A stretch of 64,000 nt of DNA from Echinometra lucunter. Lineage: Eukaryota; Echinodermata; Echinoidea; Camarodonta; Echinometridae. The translations under genes were made by a program, and so were the position numbers. The stretch spans positions 4,146,632 through 4,210,631 of the forward strand of contig CM057156.1 of NCBI GenBank assembly GCA_029962745.1, in the 5' to 3' direction. Every line of letters begins with the position of its first letter. Within the stretch, counting starts at the first letter, position 1. The notes beneath the pieces are model-generated. The model was not told the origin of the DNA and made no database searches. It was given only the letters and a program-made list of their open reading frames with translations. Below, in pieces: positions 57,085-64,000 of the stretch.

Positions 57085-57300
57085 TTTGATTTGATTTGAT
57101 TTGATTTGAAATGGTTTATTAGAGATAAAAACCATCGCAGCTTACAAAGCTGAATTGCGATTTTTCTTTTTTACAAAAATGGAGTGCAAACAATATATAC
57201 ATACATAACTAATGTGATTATAATACAATAACATTGATAATTATAAGTAATGCAGAAAGGTAGGTGGTAATGCCATCATACTGTACAAAGCTACGTCGTT
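57085..57300 (-). repeat. LINE or SINE 3' end with (TTTGA)n
   Basis: Mirror of 14498-14712, with a longer tandem tail (about four TTTGA units at 57089-57108). Confidence 0.5.
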
Positions 57301-57309
57301 GGTAACACC

Positions 57310-57790
57310 TTCCCCAACCGGCGTAAATCCACTTTGAGGAGTGGGGGGGGGGGGTGATCGACTTTTTAGCCGATTTTTTTTTTCTGTCGAATTCACACTT
57401 AAGTATAAATACACGCCCTCACCCACCTGCACAGACCCCCCCCCCCCTTACACACATTTTAATTTTTATCTTGCGAGCGAGCGAAGCCAGCGAGCCAAAA
57501 ATAACCATTTATCTGGTTTTCAATCGCATTTTCAAATGAAAATTCGAAAAAAAGACGAGTGAGCGAAGCGAACAAGCCAAAAATAACCGCTTTTCTGGTT
57601 TTCAATCGCATTTTCAAATAGAAATTCTAAAATATGGTGGTTGTTTACGACAGATTATTAAAAATCATATTTAAAGATTAATTCAAATATCATTTCTTCC
57701 TTAAAAGTGTGTGGGGGGAATATTTGTACACGCCATCCCCCCTCTCAAAAAAGTAAATCCCCCGGGGATTTACGCCAATGCCCCCCCCCC
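57310..57790. mobile_element. GGCGTAAATC-ended element (right copy)
   Basis: Mirror of 13930-14497 with two instead of three 85-base internal units. Ends CCGGCGTAAATCCACT (about 57318) and GGGGATTTACGCCAATG (about 57764). C runs flank it. Confidence 0.6.
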
Positions 57791-58150
57791 CCCACCTGCC
57801 GAAAAATGAAGTAATGTGTTCGTTACATGTTTATTCAAGATCTTAAAGTTGCCAATCCAGTTAATGTTTCATTAAAAAGGGTGATTTTTTTTTTCAGTCT
57901 AGGGTATTGTAAAATAAAATCTACGAATTAATTCGAAATGATGGCACATCACTTTAGAGATGAAGGGAAAGATGGTCTGAGAGCTTGAAAAAGAGAATAC
58001 AGAAGGAGGAAGCAAATCAGAAGGGTGTAGAGAAAAAAAAATAGTTAACCTGTAATGCTAGAAGAGAAATAGTGTAAGAAAAAAAGCAAATGTGTAATGC
58101 ATTTGGTTCAAAACTCAAAAGCCAACCATATAAAATTTTATGATGACTTA
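57791..58150. other. Non-coding remnant between elements
   Basis: Mirror of parts of 13081-13930. About 500 bases found in the left arm are absent here. Confidence 0.4.
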
Positions 58151-59510
58151 TTTTGGTTAAGCGCAAAATTATGAAATAATTAAATAAGGAATTGCACTAC
58201 CGGTATTTTGCATACGTGTGGTCTTACAGCGCAATTCTGGGATTTGGGATTTGTGTCTCAAAGATCTAGAGTTGTCTGGTGGAAAATACTCTTTAAACTG
58301 GTTCGTGTGCAGTAGACTCTTCTGGAAGAATGACAAGCTCAAACTCTTTCTACGGTCAGCTAGAGACGTTACGTTCAACTGATCTAGAACACTGGCGTAG
58401 GTTGTGTATCTTCTACCAACTATGACTCTTAGAGCTCTCTTTTGGAGTCTTTCTAACCTGGTGATTTGGTTTTTTGTGAGACCTCCATTCCACATAGGGG
58501 CCGCGTATTCCAAAATGGGCCGTATATAGCATGTTTAGATAGTCAGCAGGTCATCCTGTGGTAGGCCGTGTCGTTTTAGCAACCTCCACAAGTGAATTAC
58601 TGTTCGCTCGTTTTATTAGTCCATTTACATTTTCGTCCCATTTCAAATCGTTCTGGATAATCACACCAAGTATCTTAGTGGCACTGACAGTGGCCAGCTC
58701 ATGGTTCCCAATACGAACCGTGGGATGGGCTGGGGGAGACCGCAAAAACAAGCATTCATTTGAACGCATTTTGGGGGATTCAGTTTCATTTGGTTACTCT
58801 CACACCAGGTTAGAAAGTAATCCATTGATTGTTGTAAGAGGGATGCTAGAGTAGAGCTTCTACATTCCTCGATAGACAGATCATCCACATACTTAAAAGC
58901 AGATTAGTTGTCAAAACATGGATTGACATCGTTTACCATAGCCAGAATAATTATGGGACCTAATCGAGTTCCTTGCGGTACACCTGCATGTAGAAACAAC
59001 CAATTAGAACACCTTGAGTGATAGAGAACACACTGTTGATGGTTAAACAGAAAATTCGCAACCCATGGGATAATAGATGGGCGGAAACCAAGGTCGATGA
59101 GCTTTCTTAGAGCTATTGTATGATCGACTCTATCGAAAGCCATAGTAAAATCTGTTACGATCACCGTTGACGTAGCCTTGGTATTGTCAGCATTCTTGTG
59201 CAAGAGGTGTAGCATGTAAATAAAGTAATGGTTCTTTGAAAGAAACTTCCTATTACCGAGCTGATTTGGGTCTAGTCTCAGTGCTATGTCTTGTAGAATC
59301 CACTTCGCTATGAATCCTCCAGCTACTTTAGCAAAATGGCTAGTTAAAGAAATCGGCCTAAGTTTATCAATTGTAGGGAGGGTTACTTTTAGGTACTGGG
59401 ATAACTATGGCTCGTTTCCAGTCATCCGGAACCTTGCTTTGCTTGAACGAGGTGTTGATGATGTCAGAAAGGGGTGTCGCCAGTTCGACTGAAATTCTCT
59501 GAATTTGCCA
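58150..59510 (-). pseudogene. LINE C reverse transcriptase (right copy)
   Basis: Reading down the minus strand: PLSDIINTSFKQSKVPDDWK (about 59440), TDFTMAFDRVDH, GVPQGTRLGP (59215-58904), a YVDDLSIEE-like catalytic box at about 58890-58870, WCESNQMKLNPPKC, MEYAAPMWNGGLTKNQITRL and SLADRRKSLSLSFFQKSLLH (58513-58169). It is more complete than the left copy, since the thumb is kept, but it has several frameshifts and a stop after the NPCFDN codons just before the catalytic box. Confidence 0.75.
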
Positions 59511-59779
59511 AATATAGCTTTCTCTTACCTTCTGATCAAGAATGTATTGTGATTTTGCCAAATATGTGAGAACCCTAAAGAATGTAGTAGAGATTTCATG
59601 TGTTTGCAATAATTACTGTTTATGTTCATGCCCTCGAAGTAAGCTTGTTTGACTAAACTATTGTTTGAGGTTACTATGTGATGCCAACACCCGACTGCAT
59701 CTATTAGTGTAGTTAAAGCAAGGGGGAATCGTCCGGTTTCCGCCAAGAAGGCGCTGTTCATCGCCGACCTATTAGTTCC
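59511..59779 (-). pseudogene. LINE A ORF2 extreme C-terminus (right copy)
   Basis: The frame 59761-59525 reads AETGRFPLALTTLIDAVGCW, NSLVKQAYFEGMN and LLHSLGFSHIWQNHNTFLI. The ETGRFPL and SLGF-x-WQN phrases are typical of this kind of LINE tail. It is separated from the thumb codons at 60786-60571 by the MITE. Confidence 0.65.
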
Positions 59780-60570
59780 TATAGACCAATTTCACAACGC
59801 AAGAGGGCAGTTGATTGTTCGACAGAGTTCGACATACTGCGGTGGGCGCTCCAACTTTTATAGTACACAAGTCAATAGCGCGTTATGTACATTCGTTCAA
59901 TTTTTTGTCTATTTTGACCAATATATGCAGATTTCTTTTAATATTTGCAATGAGAAATTGTCAGGGAAGTTCAGGTCGCAGCTGTGCGGTACTCAAATGC
60001 CACAAGAAATGGAGAAAGTTTAAAAATTGGAAGCTAACTGAGTGCGAAATTCACTCGCTTTTGACTCATGAAGCCTGTTTGTGTGAGAAGCCGTACTCCC
60101 TACACAGGTTTCCGTAAGCAATGCGAAGGAATCCGTCGCCATTGAGTAAAAATATCAACAGAAAGGACTTTGAAATCAAGAAACATGATCATTATGTACT
60201 TTGGCGTAAAATTTAATGAGTGAAAACATGACTTTGTAAAGAGGGTAAGATTGAGGGCTCCCGTTTACTACGGCTTCTATGCTGCAATCGAACTTTTACT
60301 GACAAAACTAAGTTGAAAAACTATCGAAAGTACAAAAATACATCATACCTTCATCTGTCAGATATGGCCATTGTCTTACCTCATCTACCCATGTATCCAT
60401 GCTTTATTTTATTGATCTAGAATAAAGTAAATGGAACAATATTAGGGCATATCTCATATCTTACATTGATTTTGTACACAGAGCCAATCGCGGTCAGCCC
60501 GCTTGCACACCGCAGCAATGGCGTCGCCGATAGAGGGCCATATACATAAACCGGAGGTGAAATTGGTCTA
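59780..60570. mobile_element. 791-bp MITE, TATAGACCAATTTCAC family, copy 2
   Basis: Complete element with inverted ends TATAGACCAATTTCAC and GTGAAATTGGTCTA, inserted in LINE A. The left arm of the duplication has no element at the same place (near 11692), so the insertion is polymorphic or postdates the duplication. Flanks agree with a TA target. Confidence 0.9.
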
Positions 60571-60836
60571 ATTGGAAATTAGGATTTTTATAAACTTTAG
60601 TTGTAGAGCTTCTGGTAGGAATGTTTTATAGCATATTTTAATTTCTTTTTTCTCATTTATCAGATATTCGAGCCCCCTTATTTCAGAGTTATACAGAATG
60701 ATCGGTTTTACACATGTATCAAAAACTTTCAAGTGTGGTATTAAGCATATTCGGTCTTTGGGGAAAATGTTTCGTAGGCTGAACACGGCTTTTTTGGCTT
60801 TATTGATCAGAGATATTTGATTGCATGAGTAAACGT
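60571..60836 (-). pseudogene. LINE A ORF2 thumb region (right copy)
   Basis: Frame 60786-60568 reads FSLRNIFPKDRICLIPHLK, then FDTCVKPIILYNSEI, as in the left copy with few changes. It is bounded on one side by the MITE and on the other by the hAT-like element. Confidence 0.7.
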
Positions 60837-62076
60837 CAGCGACGTAACAGGTGTCTGTTATCAGGGGAGGAGGGGGGGGGGGTTGGCCAAAAATTTCCCG
60901 GTAAGTCAGTCTAGAATCAGTAGGGTAGCTATAGGATTTTATTTCAGGGGGCGGTAGTGAGCACGCGAAGCGTGTGAATCACTTACTGAGCGCGCTTCGC
61001 ACGCTCCCTAGGGGGGAGGGTGCAGGGAGGGGGGAGTTTCCCCCCCCCCCCCTCCCGCGCGAAGAGAGGAAGCTCCGACGTTTCTTTGTATTGTATTGTA
61101 TTGTACTGTATTGTATTGTATTTATTTATTCACGGTAAAAACTCACAATCAGTCAAAACAGACTGCTTTTTAGCGAGACCGTGACATATTATACAGGTAA
61201 AAGTGAGACAATACGGTTTACAAAACATTTACAAAGCATTACATATAACACAGAAAAGGAAACATAAAATATTAAACAAACGAAGAAATAAAACTGCATA
61301 AAACCAATTTGTTGAGAGAATTATGAGAACTCTCTGAGCCCCCCCCCCCCCCAGCAAATGTGTCAGAAATCGATGGAATTAACTGATATAATGAATAAAA
61401 TAAACTGATCTAATTGACGAGTATCACATGGCAAATAATTAAACAATTGAATACCTGTATAAAGTACCACCGTCCTTAAAAAAATTGTTTTGGGTTTTTC
61501 AAGGCTAAACTTACAATAGTAATTACGAAGGGAATGTTTACTTTTCTTGATACTAATTCTGGAACAAAGAGAAGATGGAAGATGTCCATGCAATAGTTTA
61601 AAGATAAAAGAAACTGCCTGTTTTTTCCAACGTGATTCTAGTTTGTCAATGTTCAGAGAAGAATACAACAGAACGGTACTATATCTATAATCAACTCTTA
61701 ACACTGCTTAAGATCATGCGTAGTGCTTGGTTTTGAAGAACACTCAATTCTTTAAGTAAAACCTTTCCTGCATTGAACCATACTATAGAGCAATAATCAA
61801 AATGTGGTTGAAAAAGTGATTTGTAAAGCATTACAGCCGTTTTCAAACTAATGTATTGCCTAAGCCGTTTCAGGGAATTGTTCCTTGTCTGCTCCCGATC
61901 TTCTTACGTTTCTCTATCTGTTATCAGTGGGGTGGGGGCAGAGCCAAAAGTTTCCCGGTAACTAAGTCTAGAATGAGTGGCGTAGCTAGGATTTCATTTT
62001 AGGGTGCGGTAGTGAGCACGCGAAACATAAAATATTAAACATAAAATATTAAACAATAGTGGCTATTACGCCACTG
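60837..62076. mobile_element. 1.24-kb hAT-like non-autonomous element carrying LINE B
   Basis: The ends CAGCGACGTAACAGG (60837) and CCTATTACGCCACTG-like GGCTATTACGCCACTG (to 62076) are imperfect inverted repeats. They are flanked by the same 8 bases GTAAACGT at 60829-60836 and 62077-62084, interrupting LINE A codons. CAG tips and 8-base duplications point to hAT. Inside, a 120-base module occurs on both sides of a LINE B fragment. Confidence 0.8.
61083..61890 (-). pseudogene. LINE B ORF2 C-terminus with (TTGTA)n tail (right copy)
   Basis: The frame 61704-61363 reads YSTVLLYSSLNIDKLESRWK, then SFIFKLLHGHLPSSL and LFNYLPCDTRQLD, ending in a stop. Upstream codons LKTAVMLYKSLFQPHFDYCS continue to about 61870 with a break. 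This is a LINE thumb and tail. The 3' region ends in TTGTA units (61090-61125). Confidence 0.7.
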
Positions 62077-62084
62077 GTAAACGT

Positions 62085-64000
62085 GCCTGATGGTTCAAAG
62101 ATGATTCCTAGATATTTGTATTCGTTAGTTATTTCCATATTTGTTTTATGACGTAAAAACTTATTTTTCTTAAGCATTCTTCCTGACTCATCATGCTTAT
62201 TGAAAATCATCATCTTTGTCTTTTGCATATTAATTTCTAAATTCCACCTTTCACAATATTCATTTAAAGGCATTGGCTAACTTTGTGAGTAGCTGATTTT
62301 AAAAATTCTCAAACTAAGATGAAACATGTGCATGAGTACTTGTATTTGTACTCAAAACCCCTGAAACCAACCATAATTTTGAATGAAAAAGTGTAAGTTA
62401 GACGCAAACGACGATTTTATTATCCTTCGTCTCACGAGATAATCACTAAGAGGACCACTTTGCTTGAATTTGAAAATGCCGTTATGTTCCTCCCGCCGCG
62501 TGATACGCCAATACACACAGTACGGTAAGGTGAGTCATACGCGCATGCGCACTCCTTATGTCTATTCTGTGCAACCGACCCTCGTATATTTTTCAAACAT
62601 TGGTTCACATTTTTGATATTTAAAAATACTTCCTGTGGATATTATACTTTGAAACTTTCAGACTGGTATTTTTACACTATAACCCTTATGTTTTTTCCAT
62701 TTTCAAGTAACAAAATACGATTTTTAAAAATCATAACAATGTTAACCAATGTCTTTAAGTGGTTCAGTGCATTTTGAAGTCCACATTCCTTTTCAGCTAT
62801 GAAGACAGGATCATCTGCATACATAAGGCATGATTTTTGTTTCTCCAGAGCCTAAAGTCACCAGATGGCAATCATCTCCAAATGAATCTACAGTATCGTT
62901 CAAATATAAAGAAAAAATGGTTTGGCTTAGTACACATCCTTGTTTTACTCCTACCGAAGTTGAGAAAGAAGGGGTGATTTTATTTTGGAGTTCGATAGAA
63001 AATCGAACTTCTTTATACATTTTCAATTACATTGTAAAATTGACCAGTTATATTGTAATTTTTTAACTTGAAGGGTAAAAATTTTCAAGATAGAACGCTT
63101 TGCGGAAGTCCACAAGTGTATATATAAGTATTTATACTGTTAAGCATTTTATCAACTAACGTCTTTAAAGTAAAATGTGATCACTTGTTCTGTACCCTTT
63201 TCTAAAACCTATCTGCCTAGAGGTTATTATGTCGTTTTCTTCGAGATATATTTGAAGTCTATTGTGAAGTAGTCTTGAGAACTTGTGAGAGCTATCCCTC
63301 TGTAATTAGAGGTCGTTATGAAACCCACCTTTGAATATTGGAGCTATGATATTTTCCCTCCAAATATCAGGATAAATACACTTTTTTAAAAATAGCATTG
63401 AATATATCTACATAAGGAGTTTTTATGGCATCTAATACTTCTTTGTCTGTAATGTTAGAATTCAGTTTTCGTATATCATAGTTTGCACGTTTCGAGTCTT
63501 TTTCAAAATCAAAATTACTTTAAAGTCTTTGTTCATAAGCTTTTTGAAATGATCATGCCATTCTTTCGCTGTTATATTTGTGGAAGAATTATCTCTGTTC
63601 TTTTCTTTCATTACGCCGACAAGTCTTCAAAATGATGAGGGGTCGTTTTGGTCTAGATATATGTTTCTTGTGAGCTCTGTGATTTCTATGTGATATTTGT
63701 CGAAGGAGTTTTTGTTCGTAAAGAACTTTTAGCCGTGGTGTCGTATTCCATGGTGTTTTTCTAAGGTCTCTGCATAGCTTCCGTATTAGTCGCAGTTTGG
63801 GTCTACAGATCGAGTCAAACCATGGCTTATCATTAGTCTTTTTTCTTTTTAGTTACTCTCCTATTTTGGCCAAGAGAAACTCCTGCGGCAACTTTTAATA
63901 TCTGAGTAAAGTTATCAACTGTTTAATTTATCTTCATTTTGTTATCTGGATTAGCATATAATGAAATGTCTGAAATATCTAATCTAATTTTTTTTCAAAA
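62085..64000 (-). pseudogene. LINE A reverse transcriptase core (right copy)
   Basis: From the window end down the minus strand: linker codons like those at 9616-9912 (64000-63590), the early RT motifs (63400-63300), VGVKQGCVLSQTIFSLYLND (about 62945-62880), the YADD box as CLMYADDPVFIAEK (about 62825-62785), then, past a TTAA-flanked insert, EYCERWNLEINMQKTKMMIF and YKYLGIIFEPSGTF (62273-62085). Frameshifts separate these parts. This is the version that retains the catalytic box. Confidence 0.75.
62268..62754. mobile_element. 487-bp MITE with TTAA target duplication
   Basis: The ends AGGCATTGGCTAAC and GTTAACCAATGTCT are inverted with two mismatches and flanked by TTAA at 62264-62267 and 62755-62758. 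Removing the element with one TTAA restores LINE A reading directly from LNHL into NEYCERW in frame. A TTAA target suits piggyBac- or Kolobok-type MITEs. The interior has no coding sequence. Confidence 0.85.

Larger units (their letters stand above)
55915..64000 (-). repeat. Right arm of the large inverted duplication
   Basis: Complementary to 9509-15892 across its whole length and cut by the window end at the LINE A linker. It keeps parts lost from the left arm (RT core of LINE A, RT thumb of LINE C) and carries two extra insertions (59780-60570 and 62268-62754). Confidence 0.9.

Overview
The window looks like AT-rich nuclear DNA of a non-vertebrate marine animal, most likely an echinoderm or close relative. 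The signs are short phase-1 exons for C-type lectin and EGF modules, many unrelated non-LTR retrotransposon scraps, foldback transposons like the TU elements described from sea urchins, and insertion and indel differences between repeated copies that suit a very heterozygous genome. This assignment is inference. No rRNA, convincing tRNA, CRISPR array or bacterial-type gene cluster is present.

Host coding signal is sparse and all on the minus strand. A C-type lectin domain is split over exons 41100-40819 and 36277-36136, and its intron has been filled by a foldback element and an LINE. Two related pairs of exons (6601-6541 plus 5960-5739; 29373-29313 plus 28995-28767) each encode a hydrophobic signal-type segment followed by an unrecognised three-cysteine module. 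The second locus also has a likely terminal exon (27940-27708). A further copy of the module and terminal exons lies at 54320-54081 and 53269-53037. A clean EGF exon sits at 1923-1822. First exons, promoters and complete gene models are not visible.

Most of the rest is mobile DNA. Left to right: LINE ends and MITEs (0-5 kb and 7.8-9.3 kb); a nest of LINEs and a hAT-like element (9.3-15.2 kb); foldback and other TIR elements (18.7-27.1 kb); triplet microsatellites, a polypyrimidine tract and a broken minisatellite (29.4-35.3 kb); a foldback containing a nearly full-length reverse transcriptase (36.5-40.5 kb); a smaller foldback (41.4-42.0 kb); and a 6.4 kb TIR element with an 8-bp target duplication inserted inside a MITE (44.1-50.5 kb).

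The right end of the window repeats the left. Block 52.96-55.41 kb is a direct copy of 27.64-31.81 kb with a middle piece missing, and 55.9-64.0 kb is an inverted copy of 9.5-15.9 kb. A run of exactly 500 N separates the two. This is either a real rearranged duplication or an alternative haplotype joined in by the assembler. The two versions differ by transposon presence and absence, which dates several insertions.
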